DNA of 64,000 nt. Origin: Phytohabitans aurantiacus. GTDB taxonomy: Bacteria > Actinomycetota > Actinomycetes > Mycobacteriales > Micromonosporaceae. The translations under genes were made by a program, and so were the position numbers. Of the stretch, positions 39,367-47,949 are shown one piece after another. Each line of letters opens with the position of its first letter. Within the stretch, counting starts at the first letter, position 1. The stretch lies in contig NZ_BSDI01000006.1 in NCBI RefSeq assembly GCF_027923225.1, positions 92,608 through 156,607 of the forward strand, given 5' to 3'. Under the pieces are notes generated by a model, which was not told where the DNA came from, ran no database searches, and worked only from the letters and a program-made list of their open reading frames with translations.

Positions 39367-40197
39367 ATGGCCAACTTCACCGCCGCGGACGTCAAGAAGC
39401 TCCGCGACCTGACCGGCGCCGGCATGATGGACGCCAAGAAGGCGCTCGACGAGGCCGAGGGCGACTTCGACAAGGCCACCGAGGTCCTGCGCGTCAAGGG
39501 CGCGAAGGATGTCGGCAAGCGTGCCGGGCGCACCGCCGCCAACGGGCTCGTCGCCCACTCGGGCAAGGCACTGCTCGAGCTGAACTGCGAGACCGACTTC
39601 GTGGCCAAGAACGCCGACTTCGTGGCGCTGGCCCAGGAGATCGTCCAGCAGGGCGAGCAGGCGGGCGTTGCTGACGCGGAGGCGCTGCTCGGCGTCGCGC
39701 TGGCTGACGGCCGCACGGTCGCCGACACGGTCCAGGAGTTCTCCGCCAAGATCGGCGAGAAGCTCGTCGTCAACCGCTTTGGCCGGGTCGACGGCACGGT
39801 CGCCGTCTACCTGCACCGCAAGAGCCAGGACCTGCCTCCGGCGGTCGGCGTGCTCGTCGAGTACAGCGGCAAGTCGGACGAGGCCGGCGACGCCGACGCG
39901 CGCGGCGTCGCGATGCAGATCGCGGCCATGCGGCCCAAGTACCTCACGCGTGACGAGGTGCCGGCCGATGTCGTCGAGTCGGAGCGCCGGATCGCCGAGC
40001 AGACCGCTCGCGAGGAGGGCAAGCCGGAGGCGGCTCTGCCCAAGATCGTCGACGGTCGGGTCAACGCCTTCTTCAAGGACTACGTGCTCCTGGAGCAGGC
40101 GTCGGTCGCCGACAACAAGAAGTCCGTCAAGCAGGTGCTCGCGGAGGCGGGCATCGACGTGACGCGCTTCCTGCGCTACGAGGTCGGCCAGGCCTAA
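39367..40197 (+). CDS. tsf: Translation elongation factor Ts
   Basis: This is the guanine nucleotide exchange factor for EF-Tu. The start ANFTAADVKKLRDLTGAGMMDAKKAL and the TDFVAKN motif (contacting EF-Tu) are diagnostic. 276 aa, the normal size for a two-subdomain core. ATG 39367 follows AAAGAGAGAGTC. It pairs with rpsB, as in nearly all bacteria, and is followed by a strong hairpin that separates it from pyrH. Confidence 0.97.
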   Translation: MANFTAADVKKLRDLTGAGMMDAKKALDEAEGDFDKATEVLRVKGAKDVGKRAGRTAANGLVAHSGKALLELNCETDFVAKNADFVALAQEIVQQGEQAGVADAEALLGVALADGRTVADTVQEFSAKIGEKLVVNRFGRVDGTVAVYLHRKSQDLPPAVGVLVEYSGKSDEAGDADARGVAMQIAAMRPKYLTRDEVPADVVESERRIAEQTAREEGKPEAALPKIVDGRVNAFFKDYVLLEQASVADNKKSVKQVLAEAGIDVTRFLRYEVGQA

Positions 40198-40229
40198 GCA
40201 ACAAGAGGTCGGCCAGACCCGAGACGAAA

Positions 40230-40275
40230 ACGAGGAGGCCGCGGGTGTACGCGACAGACACCGCGGCCTCCTCGT
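40230..40275 (+). terminator. Strong 14-bp hairpin between tsf and pyrH
   Basis: CGAGGAGGCCGCGG (40231-40244) pairs perfectly with 40261-40274 round a 16-nt loop, extended by an A-T pair outside. It lies 33 nt after the tsf stop and likely terminates rpsB-tsf transcripts, though partial read-through to pyrH is possible. Confidence 0.8.
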
Positions 40276-40321
40276 CACATACTGTGAACGGCAGGCTCTC
40301 ACCGGACGGAAGGCGGCTCGG

Positions 40322-41086
40322 ATGACGCATGCGGTTGCTAACGAGGCGACGGAGGATCCGATCGCACCTCCGCCGGGGCGGTCGCGGCGGGTCGTTCTGA
40401 AGCTGTCGGGTGAGGTGTTCGGCGGGGGCCTGGTCGGCGTGGACCCCGACGTGGTCCAGGCGGTCGCGCGGCAGATCGGCAGCGTGGTACGGCGTGGCGT
40501 GCAGGTCGCCGTGGTGGTGGGCGGCGGCAACTTCTTCCGCGGTGCCGAATTGCAGAAGCGTGGCATGGACCGGGCGCGCGCCGACTACATGGGCATGCTG
40601 GGCACGGTGATGAACTGCCTCGCGCTCCAGGATTTCCTGGAGAAAGAGGGCATCGAGACCCGGGTGCAGTCGGCGATCACGATGGCGCAGGTCGCCGAGC
40701 CGTACATTCCGTTGCGCGCCATCCGGCACCTGGAAAAGGGCCGCGTGGTCATCTTCGGTGCCGGCGCCGGCATGCCGTACTTCTCCACCGACACCGTGGC
40801 GGTCCAGCGCGCGCTGGAGATCCACGCCGACGTCGTGCTGATGAGCAAGAACGGCGTCGACGGCGTCTACACCGCCGACCCGCGCATCGACCCGACGGCG
40901 ACGAAGCTCGACACCGTGACCTTCGGCGAGGCGCTGCGCCGCGGCCTGCGCGTGGCCGACGCCGCCGCGTTCAGCTTGTGCATGGACAACGGGCTGCCCA
41001 TGCTCGTGTTTGGCGCCGAGGGTGACGACACCATCATCAAGGCGGTCGGCGGCGATCGCATCGGCACCTTGATCACTGCTAACTAG
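40322..41086 (+). CDS. pyrH: UMP kinase
   Basis: This hexameric enzyme makes UDP from UMP for nucleotide and cell-wall precursor supply. The amino-acid-kinase fold is shown by VVLKLSGEVFGG, VVVGGGNFFRG, and VLMSKNGVDGVYTADPR. At 254 aa it has a short disordered head (to about residue 22). ATG 40322 has GGAAGG about 10 nt upstream. It lies between tsf and frr, the conserved order, and 20 nt separate it from frr. Confidence 0.97.
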   Translation: MTHAVANEATEDPIAPPPGRSRRVVLKLSGEVFGGGLVGVDPDVVQAVARQIGSVVRRGVQVAVVVGGGNFFRGAELQKRGMDRARADYMGMLGTVMNCLALQDFLEKEGIETRVQSAITMAQVAEPYIPLRAIRHLEKGRVVIFGAGAGMPYFSTDTVAVQRALEIHADVVLMSKNGVDGVYTADPRIDPTATKLDTVTFGEALRRGLRVADAAAFSLCMDNGLPMLVFGAEGDDTIIKAVGGDRIGTLITAN

Positions 41087-41106
41087 GGAAGGAGGCGACG
41101 GAGACA

Positions 41107-41664
41107 GTGATCGACGACACGCTCCTCGAGGCCGAAGACAAGATGGATCGGGCGATCGACCACGCCAAGGAGGAGTTCGCCGCGATCCGCACGGGCCGTG
41201 CGACGGCGGCGATGTTCTCCAAGATCATTATCGACTACTACGGCAGCCCCACCCCCCTGACGCAGATGGCGTCCGTCGGCACCCCCGAGCCGCGGATGGC
41301 CATCATCAAGCCGTACGACGCGTCGCAGCTCGGCGCGATGGAAAAGGCGATCCGCGACTCCGACCTCGGTGTCAACCCGAGCAACGAGGGCACCCAGATC
41401 CGCATCGTGCTCCCGCAGATGACCGAGGAGCGCCGCCGCGACATGATCAAGGTGGCCCGTCACAAGGGTGAAGAGTCCAAGGTCGCCATCCGCAACGTGC
41501 GCCGCAAGGCCAAGGAAGAGCTCGACCGCATCGTCAAGGACGGCGAGGCGGGCGAAGACGAGGTACGCCGGGCCGAGAAGGAGCTCGACGACCTGACCCA
41601 CAAGTACGTCGCGCACGTCGACGAGCTCGTGAAGCACAAGGAAGCCGAGCTCCTCGAGGTCTGA
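41107..41664 (+). CDS. frr: Ribosome recycling factor
   Basis: This 185-aa protein splits post-termination ribosomes with EF-G. The three-helix bundle shows MDRAIDHAKEEFAAIRTGRA, and the hinge region LTQMASVGTPEPRMAIIKPYD is conserved. The end has the RDMIKVARHKGEESKVAIRNVRRKA helix. GTG 41107 follows AAGGAGGCGACGGAGACA. The gene ends 3 bp from the convergent META-domain gene. Confidence 0.97.
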   Translation: MIDDTLLEAEDKMDRAIDHAKEEFAAIRTGRATAAMFSKIIIDYYGSPTPLTQMASVGTPEPRMAIIKPYDASQLGAMEKAIRDSDLGVNPSNEGTQIRIVLPQMTEERRRDMIKVARHKGEESKVAIRNVRRKAKEELDRIVKDGEAGEDEVRRAEKELDDLTHKYVAHVDELVKHKEAELLEV

Positions 41665-41667
41665 GCC

Positions 41668-42441
41668 TCAGGACTCGGAGCGCAGCAGCAGGGCGGGGCC
41701 GCCGGCGCGGTCGACGGTCAGGCGGCCCGCCTCGATCTGGAGCGTGACCTCGCCCGCGTCGAGCACGGCGAACAAGCGGTTCTCGAACAGCGGGTTCTCG
41801 ATGGCGCAGGACCGCTTCGTGGTGTCGGCCTCGCCCAGCGTCGCGCCGCCGTCGTGGTGAGCCGCCGAGCTGGTGATCCAGTTGCACCCGGCGAACGCCA
41901 CCACCGTGCCGTCGGCCTGGAAGACCAGGTACGGCTGGGGGAAGGGCCGCGGGGTGGTGGTCACGCCGTTTTCGACGAGCGCCTCGATGACCCAGTACGT
42001 GCCGATCAGTGGCGGGTCGGTCGCCACGGCGGGGCTGTCGGTGAGGGTGAACCGGATGGTGCCGTCGGTGAGCACCAGCTTGTGGCCGTGCAGCCGGACG
42101 GTCGGGTCGCGGTCGAGAAACGCGGCGAGCCAGGCGTCCTGGGCGTACGCCGCGTCGTTGGTGCAGCCGTTGCGGAACAGGTTGACGCCGCTGACCACCA
42201 GTTGAGAGCCGTTGATGGCGGCGGCGCCGTTGATCTGGCCGCAACCCGCGCCGGCGTTCACCTTGCCGTCGGGGAAGTCGATCCGGATCCTGGTGCCCGG
42301 CACCAGTGCCCGCGGCTGGCCGTTCTCGGTCACCGACACTGACCGGAACGTGCGCTGCCAGACCGTCGAATCAGGGCAGGCCGCCGCGCCGCCGGAGCCG
42401 GCCATCGTCGCTGACAGAATGATGCTCATCAATTTCGACAT
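41668..42441 (-). CDS. Exported META-domain (HslJ-like) protein
   Basis: This 257-aa protein has a probable signal peptide (SKLMSIILSATMAGSGGAAA or from the second Met). It also has two META/DUF306-type repeats, one near FPDGKVNAGAGCGQING and one near FQADGTVVAFAGCNWITSS, each with the GCN/GCGQ turn. The family includes HslJ, linked to novobiocin resistance and heat stress in E. coli, but the role in actinobacteria is unknown. The frame opens at GTG 42456; ATG 42441 gives a cleaner signal sequence. It is inserted on the minus strand between frr and cdsA. Confidence 0.72.
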   Translation of the reverse strand: MSKLMSIILSATMAGSGGAAACPDSTVWQRTFRSVSVTENGQPRALVPGTRIRIDFPDGKVNAGAGCGQINGAAAINGSQLVVSGVNLFRNGCTNDAAYAQDAWLAAFLDRDPTVRLHGHKLVLTDGTIRFTLTDSPAVATDPPLIGTYWVIEALVENGVTTTPRPFPQPYLVFQADGTVVAFAGCNWITSSAAHHDGGATLGEADTTKRSCAIENPLFENRLFAVLDAGEVTLQIEAGRLTVDRAGGPALLLRSES

Positions 42442-42526
42442 ACAGTCATGATGCACCGGTTACGGCTGGCCGCACGACTGCCAGTACGCTCGGCTCAACT
42501 GACCGCGAAAAGGGGGCTCGAGGGTA

Positions 42527-43492
42527 ATGTCTTACCTTGACCGCCCCAGAGTCGACGGATATCCGGACGACGAGCCGCCCACTGCGGCGTACCCTCAAAT
42601 CGAGCGAAACGACCCCGAACCGGAACCGGTGCGACCGCGCCGACCCGGTCCTGGCCGGCGCCGTAAGGGCCGTGCGCCGGGGCGCGCGGGCCGCAACCTG
42701 CCAGCGGCGATCGGCGTAGGTGTCACGCTGGGCGCGATCGTGCTCGTGTCGCTTTTCGTCTGGAAGCAGGCGTTTCTCGGCGTGATCGCCATCGCGGTCG
42801 GCGTGGGGATCTGGGAGATGGTCCGCGCGGTCCGCGCGATCGAGGCGCGTCCGCCGCTGGTCCCGCTGGTCGCGGGCGGCGTCGTCATGACGGGCCTTGC
42901 CTGGTACGCGGGGCCGGACGCGCTGTTTCTCGGGCTGCTCGTGACGGTACTGGCCACGATGGTGTGGCGCCTCGCCGACGGGCCACGCGGCTACCAGCGC
43001 GACCTGACCGCGTCCACGCTGATCGCGGTGTACGTGCCATTCCTGGCCGGGTTCGCGGCGCTGCTCGCGGCACCCGAAGACGGCGGCAAGCGGGTCGTCG
43101 CCGCGCTCGCCGCGGTGGTGCTGTCGGACACCGGCGGGTACGCGGCCGGTGTTTTCTTCGGCAAGCACCCGATGGCGCCGTCGGTCAGCCCGAAGAAGTC
43201 GTGGGAGGGTTTCGCCGGTTCGCTGCTGGCGACCGCCCTGGGCAGTGCCGTGATCCTGATGCTGCTGCTCGACGTCGAGCCGTGGTGGGGAGCGGTCTTC
43301 GGGTTGGCGGTTTCGGTGGCGTCGGTGCTCGGTGACCTGGCCGAGTCCATGATCAAGCGCGATCTGAAGATCAAGGACATGAGCCAGCTCCTACCGGGGC
43401 ACGGAGGGTTGATGGATCGCCTCGACTCGATCCTCTTCGCGGCGCCGACGGCGTACCTGCTGCTCACGCTCTTCGCGGCACCGCCGGGCTGA
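42527..43492 (+). CDS. cdsA: Phosphatidate cytidylyltransferase
   Basis: This membrane enzyme makes CDP-diacylglycerol, the precursor of phosphatidylinositol and other phospholipids. A polar head of about 58 residues precedes seven or eight transmembrane helices. The C-terminal signature SMIKRDLKIKDMSQLLPGHGG followed by LMDRLDS carries the catalytic residues. 321 aa. ATG 42527 follows GGGGGCTCGAGGGTA. It is in the standard frr-cdsA-rlmN order apart from the minus-strand gene inserted before it. Confidence 0.95.
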   Translation: MSYLDRPRVDGYPDDEPPTAAYPQIERNDPEPEPVRPRRPGPGRRRKGRAPGRAGRNLPAAIGVGVTLGAIVLVSLFVWKQAFLGVIAIAVGVGIWEMVRAVRAIEARPPLVPLVAGGVVMTGLAWYAGPDALFLGLLVTVLATMVWRLADGPRGYQRDLTASTLIAVYVPFLAGFAALLAAPEDGGKRVVAALAAVVLSDTGGYAAGVFFGKHPMAPSVSPKKSWEGFAGSLLATALGSAVILMLLLDVEPWWGAVFGLAVSVASVLGDLAESMIKRDLKIKDMSQLLPGHGGLMDRLDSILFAAPTAYLLLTLFAAPPG

Positions 43493-43528
43493 CGGCATGG
43501 TGCGTGCTCATGGGAGACTGGACGGGCT

Positions 43529-44662
43529 ATGACGAGCCTGCCCGTACTCCCGCTGTCGACCGGCGCGCCACCGCGCCGCCCGGCGCGTCCGCCGCGCCAT
43601 CTCGCCGACCTTGACCTGGCTGGTCGCCAAGCGCTGGTCGTCGAGCTGGGCGAGCCGGCGTTTCGTGCCAAGCAGCTCTCCACGCACTACTTTGGCCGGC
43701 TCGTGCGCGATCCCGCCCAGATGACCGATCTGCCGGCGGCGGCGCGCGAGCGCCTGGCCGAGAGCCTGATGCCGACGCTGCTCACCGCTGTGCGCGAGAT
43801 GGCGTGCGACGACGGCGCCACGCGCAAGGCGCTGTGGCGCCTGCACGACGGCGCGCTCGTCGAGAGCGTCCTGATGGGGTACCAGGACCGCGTGACCGTG
43901 TGCATCTCCAGTCAGGCCGGGTGCGGCATGGCGTGCCCGTTCTGCGCCACCGGCCAGGCCGGCCTGACGCGCAACCTGTCGACCGCCGAGATCGTCGACC
44001 AGGCTGTCTACTTGGCGGGCGTCGCCGCCTCCGGAGCGGTCAGCGGATCGCCGCCGCGGCTCTCGCATGTGGTGTTCATGGGCATGGGCGAGCCCCTGGC
44101 AAACTACGCCCGGGTGATCGAGGCGATCCGGCGGCTGTGCGCACCGGCTCCCGAGGGTCTGGGCCTGTCACAGCGTCACATCACCGTTTCGACGGTGGGT
44201 CTGGTGCCGGCAATGCGGAAGTTGGCGGAAGAGGAACTCTCCGTAACCCTTGCGCTGTCGTTGCATGCACCCGATGATGAGCTGCGCGACGAACTCGTGC
44301 CGGTCAACCAACGCTGGAAGGTCTCTGAGGTGCTCGACGCCGCGTGGGACTACGCCGCTCGTACGGGTCGCCGGGTGTCCATCGAATACGCGATGATCAG
44401 GGACGTGAACGACCAGCCGTGGCGCGCCGATCTGCTGGGTCGGCTGCTCGCCGGCCGGTTGGCGCACGTCAATCTGATTCCGCTCAACCCCACCCCGGGC
44501 AGCAGGTGGGACGCGAGCCCCAAACCGGTCGAGCGCGAGTTCGTGCGGCGGTTGCGCGCTGCGGGCGTGTCGACCACGGTGCGTGACACTCGAGGTCGAG
44601 AGATCGATGGTGCGTGCGGGCAGCTGGCCGCCAGTGAGACCGGCAGCGCGGACGGAAGGTGA
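43529..44662 (+). CDS. rlmN: 23S rRNA/tRNA adenine-C2 methyltransferase RlmN
   Basis: This radical-SAM enzyme makes m2A2503 in 23S rRNA and m2A37 in some tRNAs. The 4Fe-4S motif CGMACPFC (CxxxCxxC) lies in SSQAGCGMACPFCATGQAG. The SAM-binding GEPLANY and the C-terminal Cys in GACGQL (methyl carrier) are present. 377 aa. ATG 43529 is preceded by GGAGACTGGACGGGCT. The DivIVA-domain gene starts 5 nt after the stop, so the two are co-transcribed. Confidence 0.95.
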   Translation: MTSLPVLPLSTGAPPRRPARPPRHLADLDLAGRQALVVELGEPAFRAKQLSTHYFGRLVRDPAQMTDLPAAARERLAESLMPTLLTAVREMACDDGATRKALWRLHDGALVESVLMGYQDRVTVCISSQAGCGMACPFCATGQAGLTRNLSTAEIVDQAVYLAGVAASGAVSGSPPRLSHVVFMGMGEPLANYARVIEAIRRLCAPAPEGLGLSQRHITVSTVGLVPAMRKLAEEELSVTLALSLHAPDDELRDELVPVNQRWKVSEVLDAAWDYAARTGRRVSIEYAMIRDVNDQPWRADLLGRLLAGRLAHVNLIPLNPTPGSRWDASPKPVEREFVRRLRAAGVSTTVRDTRGREIDGACGQLAASETGSADGR

Positions 44663-44667
44663 CATAG

Positions 44668-45939
44668 GTGGCGAGTCAGGGTCAGCGTTTCCGGCGTCGG
44701 GCGCTTCGTCGGGGGTACAAGGTCGACGAGGTTGACGCCTTCCTGGACCGGGTCGAGGCCACCCTCGCCGGCGAGCCCATGGGCGCGCCGGTCGCCTCCC
44801 AGGAGGTGCACGACGTCGTCTTCCGGGTGCGCTTCGGCGGATACGACGAGTGGCAGGTCGACCTGCACCTCGACCGGGTCGAGCGGCAGCTCGCCGAGCT
44901 CGAGGAGCGCGGCGGCTACGGCCGGAGCGGCGCCCCGGACCGCATGGGCGCTCCTGACCGGATGGGGCCGCCCGACCGCATGGGCGCACCTGATCGGATG
45001 GGCCCGCCTGACCGGATGGGCCCGCCCGACCGCATGGGCCCGCCTGACCGGATGGGGCCGCCCGATCGCATGGGCGTCTCCAACGGCATGGGCAGCGGCA
45101 TGACCGAGCGGATCGCGCCGGTGCGCGACGACCGCATGCCACCGCCCTCCGGGATGCCGCCCCGCCCCATGCCGGTGCAGGGCGCGTCGGCTCGCGACCC
45201 GTATGGGCAGTACGACGACCCGACCGGTGGCTTCGACCGTGGTGGGTTCGAGCGTGGGCCGCGCGGCGGTGGGTTCGACCGCGGCTTCGACGGTCCCTCG
45301 CGCGAGTTCGACGGTCCGCCGTCCCGTGAGTTCGATGGGCCGCCATCGCGTGACTTCGACGGTCCGCCGTCCCGTGAGTTCGACGGTCCGCCGTCGCGTG
45401 ACTTCGGCGGGCCCTCTCGTGAATTCGACAAGCTCCCGTCGCGTGGCATGGACGGGCCTCCGTCGCGGGCCGGGTTCGACGCGCCGAGCGGCGGGTTCGC
45501 GGCCGGTGGACCTGGTCCCGGGTACGGGGCTGACCGGTTCGGTGGGCCGGAGGAGCGGTTCGACGGGTTCGCGGCCGGCCGGCACGGCAAGGCCGACATG
45601 ACCGCCGAGATCCGCATGCCCGACCGCGGGATGGACGGTCCGATGGGCGCCCCTTCGATGGGCGGTCCGCCGCCGATGGGTGGGCTGCCGCCGGAGCTCC
45701 AGCGCATCGACCACATGCGCCGCCAGTTCCAGGTGCGCCGGTTCGGCAGCGGATACGACCCGGTGCAGGTCGACCGGCTCTTCGACGGCATCCTGGCGGC
45801 GGTGACGGGGCGCGGGCCGATGCCGATGAACCCGGCCGAGCTCGACCAGGCGCAGTTTGGGCTGGTGCCGGGCGGTTACTTCGAAGCCGAGGTCGACGCC
45901 GCCCTGAAGGCGGTACAGGACATCCTGCGCCGCCAGTGA
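44668..45939 (+). CDS. DivIVA-domain repeat protein with low-complexity linker
   Basis: This 423-aa protein has DivIVA-type short motifs at both ends: RRGYKVDEVDAFLDRVEATL (about 15-34) and RFGSGYDPVQVDRLFDGIL (about 355-373), each RG/GYxxxxVDxFLDR-like. Related copies (FGGYDEWQVDLHLDRV and VPGGYFEAEVDAALKAV) follow. The middle 200 residues are Gly/Pro/Arg/Asp-rich repeats: eight DRMG[AP]P hexamers at 91-138, then octapeptides PPSREFDG. No long coiled coil is seen, so it is not a polar DivIVA/Wag31; a role in cell division or cell-wall placement is possible but unproven. Confidence 0.8.
   Translation: MASQGQRFRRRALRRGYKVDEVDAFLDRVEATLAGEPMGAPVASQEVHDVVFRVRFGGYDEWQVDLHLDRVERQLAELEERGGYGRSGAPDRMGAPDRMGPPDRMGAPDRMGPPDRMGPPDRMGPPDRMGPPDRMGVSNGMGSGMTERIAPVRDDRMPPPSGMPPRPMPVQGASARDPYGQYDDPTGGFDRGGFERGPRGGGFDRGFDGPSREFDGPPSREFDGPPSRDFDGPPSREFDGPPSRDFGGPSREFDKLPSRGMDGPPSRAGFDAPSGGFAAGGPGPGYGADRFGGPEERFDGFAAGRHGKADMTAEIRMPDRGMDGPMGAPSMGGPPPMGGLPPELQRIDHMRRQFQVRRFGSGYDPVQVDRLFDGILAAVTGRGPMPMNPAELDQAQFGLVPGGYFEAEVDAALKAVQDILRRQ
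44938..45081 (+). repeat. Eight 18-nt tandem units coding DRMG[AP]P
   Basis: Eight consecutive 6-residue units, residues 91-138 of the DivIVA-domain protein, mostly differing at third positions and at the Ala/Pro codon. Confidence 0.9.
45289..45436 (+). repeat. 24-nt tandem units coding PPSR[ED]FDG
   Basis: About five full and two decayed copies of an octapeptide-coding unit follow the hexamer array in the same gene. Glu and Asp alternate between units, hinting at a 48-nt period. Confidence 0.85.
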
Positions 45940-45943
45940 GAGT

Positions 45944-45971
45944 GCGGGGCGCGTCGAGCGCCCCGCCCTTT
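45944..45971 (+). terminator. Intrinsic-like terminator after the DivIVA-domain gene
   Basis: GCGGGGCGC (45944-45952) pairs perfectly with 45958-45966 round GTCGA and is followed by CCTTT. It also lies 20 nt downstream of the convergent DUF2631-like gene and may serve both strands. Between them is a GAGCTAC heptamer repeated 3.5 times (45974-45998). Confidence 0.75.
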
Positions 45972-45990
45972 AAGAGCTACGAGCTACGAG

Positions 45991-46212
45991 CTACGAGCGC
46001 AGGCCGTTGCGGCGCAGGACCACGTCGCCGATGAGAATGGCCGCGATGCCAGCAGCGATCGCGATCAGGAAGATGTCTTCGGTGCGGCCAGTGTGGTTGC
46101 CGGCCAGCATGGCCAGCAGCGCCAGGATGGTGACGATCCCGCCAATCCGGCTCGCCTTGCGGTGCCCCGGCTTGTGCTGGTCGGGTGAGGTCACCGGCTC
46201 GCTTCCCGCCAC
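45991..46212 (-). CDS. Small two-helix membrane protein, DUF2631-like
   Basis: This 73-aa protein has two predicted transmembrane helices (about 24-38 and 46-65) with basic ends, and resembles DUF2631 proteins found near rlmN/dxr in actinobacteria (mycobacterial Rv2876). The function is unknown. GTG 46212 follows GAAGGACCAGAA, a clear ribosome site. The stop codon overlaps a heptamer repeat. Confidence 0.8.
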   Translation of the reverse strand: MAGSEPVTSPDQHKPGHRKASRIGGIVTILALLAMLAGNHTGRTEDIFLIAIAAGIAAILIGDVVLRRNGLRS

Positions 46213-46331
46213 TTCTGGTCCTTCCCTCGAACGGATCTCGGGACTTAGTCTGGCACGCCCCGGCGGCGAGTCCGCGCGCGGTACCGGTAGCGTCGAGACG
46301 GGACAGCAGCCTGATCGAGGGAGTAGATGCG

Positions 46332-47876
46332 GTGCGCATCACCGGTACGGGGCACGCGAGTATGCGGATCGACACGGCCGCCGGCAGCATCCTCTGTGAT
46401 CCGTGGGTCAACCCGGCGTACTTCGCTTCCTGGTTCCCGTTTCCGGACAACTCGCTGCTGGACTGGGAGAGCCTGGGGCAGGTCGACTACCTGTACGTGT
46501 CGCATCTGCACCGCGACCACTTCGACGCGGCGCACCTGACGCGGTTCGTGTCGAAGAAGGCGACGGTGCTGCTGCCGGAGTACCCGACCAGTGAGCTGGA
46601 AGACGAACTGCGTGAGCTGGGGTTCACGAGCTTCATCGAGACGAAGACCAATGAGGTCGTGGAGCTCGACGGCGGGCTGAAGGTGATGATCCAGGCGTTG
46701 ACCTCGCCGACGGACGGGCCGATCGGTGACTCGTCGCTGTGGGTGGAGTACGACGGTGTGCGGCTGCTGAACCAGAACGACGCGCGCCCGTCTGACTTGT
46801 CCACGTTCGCCGAGTTGGGGCACGTGCACGCGCACATGCTGCAGTTCTCGGGTGCGATCTGGTACCCGATGGTCTACGAGCTGCCGCAGGCGGCGAAGAC
46901 CGCGTTCGGCAAGCAGAAGCGGGACCGGCAGTTCGACCGGACGTGGCGGTACATCGACGATCTGAAGGCGTCGCACGTCTTTCCGATCGCGGGTCCGCCG
47001 TGCTTCCTGGACGACGAGTTGTGGCAGTTCAACGACGTCTTCGGCGACGAGGGCAACATCTTCCCGGACCAGTCGGTGTTCATGCGCGAGTACGCGAAGG
47101 TCGGTGGCACCAACGGGGTGGTGCTGTTGCCGGGGTCGGTCGCCGAGGTGACGGCGGATTCGTGTACGACCACGCACCCGACCGACGTCGACGAGTTCTT
47201 CGCCAACAAGAAGGCGCACCTGGAGGAGATGCGGGAGCGTAAGCGCCCGATCATCGAGGCCGAGAAGGCGTCGTGGCGGCACCCCGAGATCGACGTGCTC
47301 AAGGAGATGAAGCGGGTCATCGAGCCGCTGCTGGACGAGTCGCTCTACCTGGCCAAGGGTGTGGGCGGGCCGGTGCGTTTCGACCTGGTCGGTTACGACG
47401 GCGAGTCGGTCGAGTCGATCGTGGTGGACTTCCCGGGTAAGCAGGTGCGGCCGTACGGGGACGAGAAGGTCCGGTACCGGTTCCGGACCGAGCGGGCGCT
47501 GGTGGAGCACCTGCTGTTCATCGACGAGGTCGACTGGGTCAACTCGCTGTTCCTGTCGTGCCGGTTCTCCGCGGCGCGGATCGGGCAGTACAACGAGTTC
47601 GTCTACGCGTTCTTCAAGTGCCTATCCGAGGAGCGGCTGCAGTACGCCGAGGGCTGGTACGACGAGCATCTCAAGAACGCGGACAAAGAGGACATTCGTC
47701 TGGGAGACTGGGTCGTACAGCGACGCTGCCCACATCTCAAGGCCGACCTGACCCGGTTCGGCATCGTCGAGGGCAACCAGCTCACCTGCCAGCTGCACGG
47801 GTGGCGTTTCGATCTGTCATCCGGGCGGTGCTTGACAAGCGTCGGTCACGAGATCAGAGCCCACCGAGCGGAGTAA
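46332..47876 (+). CDS. MBL-fold hydrolase fused to a C-terminal Rieske domain
   Basis: This 514-aa two-domain protein has a UlaG-like metallo-beta-lactamase domain at the N-terminus, with the metal motif HLHRDH near residues 58-63. A C-terminal Rieske [2Fe-2S] domain has Cys466/His468 (CPH) and Cys486/His489 (CQLH), 17 residues apart, so both cluster ligand pairs are intact. This pairing recalls CMP-N-acetylneuraminate hydroxylase, but with the domains in the opposite order. The substrate is unknown; an oxygenase or electron-transfer role is inferred. GTG 46332 has GAGGGA 10 nt upstream; the earlier open frame overlaps the divergent gene. Confidence 0.85.
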   Translation: MRITGTGHASMRIDTAAGSILCDPWVNPAYFASWFPFPDNSLLDWESLGQVDYLYVSHLHRDHFDAAHLTRFVSKKATVLLPEYPTSELEDELRELGFTSFIETKTNEVVELDGGLKVMIQALTSPTDGPIGDSSLWVEYDGVRLLNQNDARPSDLSTFAELGHVHAHMLQFSGAIWYPMVYELPQAAKTAFGKQKRDRQFDRTWRYIDDLKASHVFPIAGPPCFLDDELWQFNDVFGDEGNIFPDQSVFMREYAKVGGTNGVVLLPGSVAEVTADSCTTTHPTDVDEFFANKKAHLEEMRERKRPIIEAEKASWRHPEIDVLKEMKRVIEPLLDESLYLAKGVGGPVRFDLVGYDGESVESIVVDFPGKQVRPYGDEKVRYRFRTERALVEHLLFIDEVDWVNSLFLSCRFSAARIGQYNEFVYAFFKCLSEERLQYAEGWYDEHLKNADKEDIRLGDWVVQRRCPHLKADLTRFGIVEGNQLTCQLHGWRFDLSSGRCLTSVGHEIRAHRAE

Positions 47877-47903
47877 AACCCGGACGATCTTGGAGTTTGT
47901 GGG

Positions 47904-47932
47904 GTACAAAAGGGTCAATTTACCCCTTGTAC
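47904..47932 (+). promoter_or_regulatory. Imperfect inverted repeat upstream of subtilase gene
   Basis: GTACAAAAGGGT (47904-47915) and ACCCCTTGTAC (47922-47932) form an imperfect inverted repeat in an A/T-rich patch that stands out from its surroundings. Operator or promoter function is a guess. It argues for a translation start downstream, at 47950 or 47959. Confidence 0.4.
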
Positions 47933-47949
47933 GAACTCCCGATCGGCGG

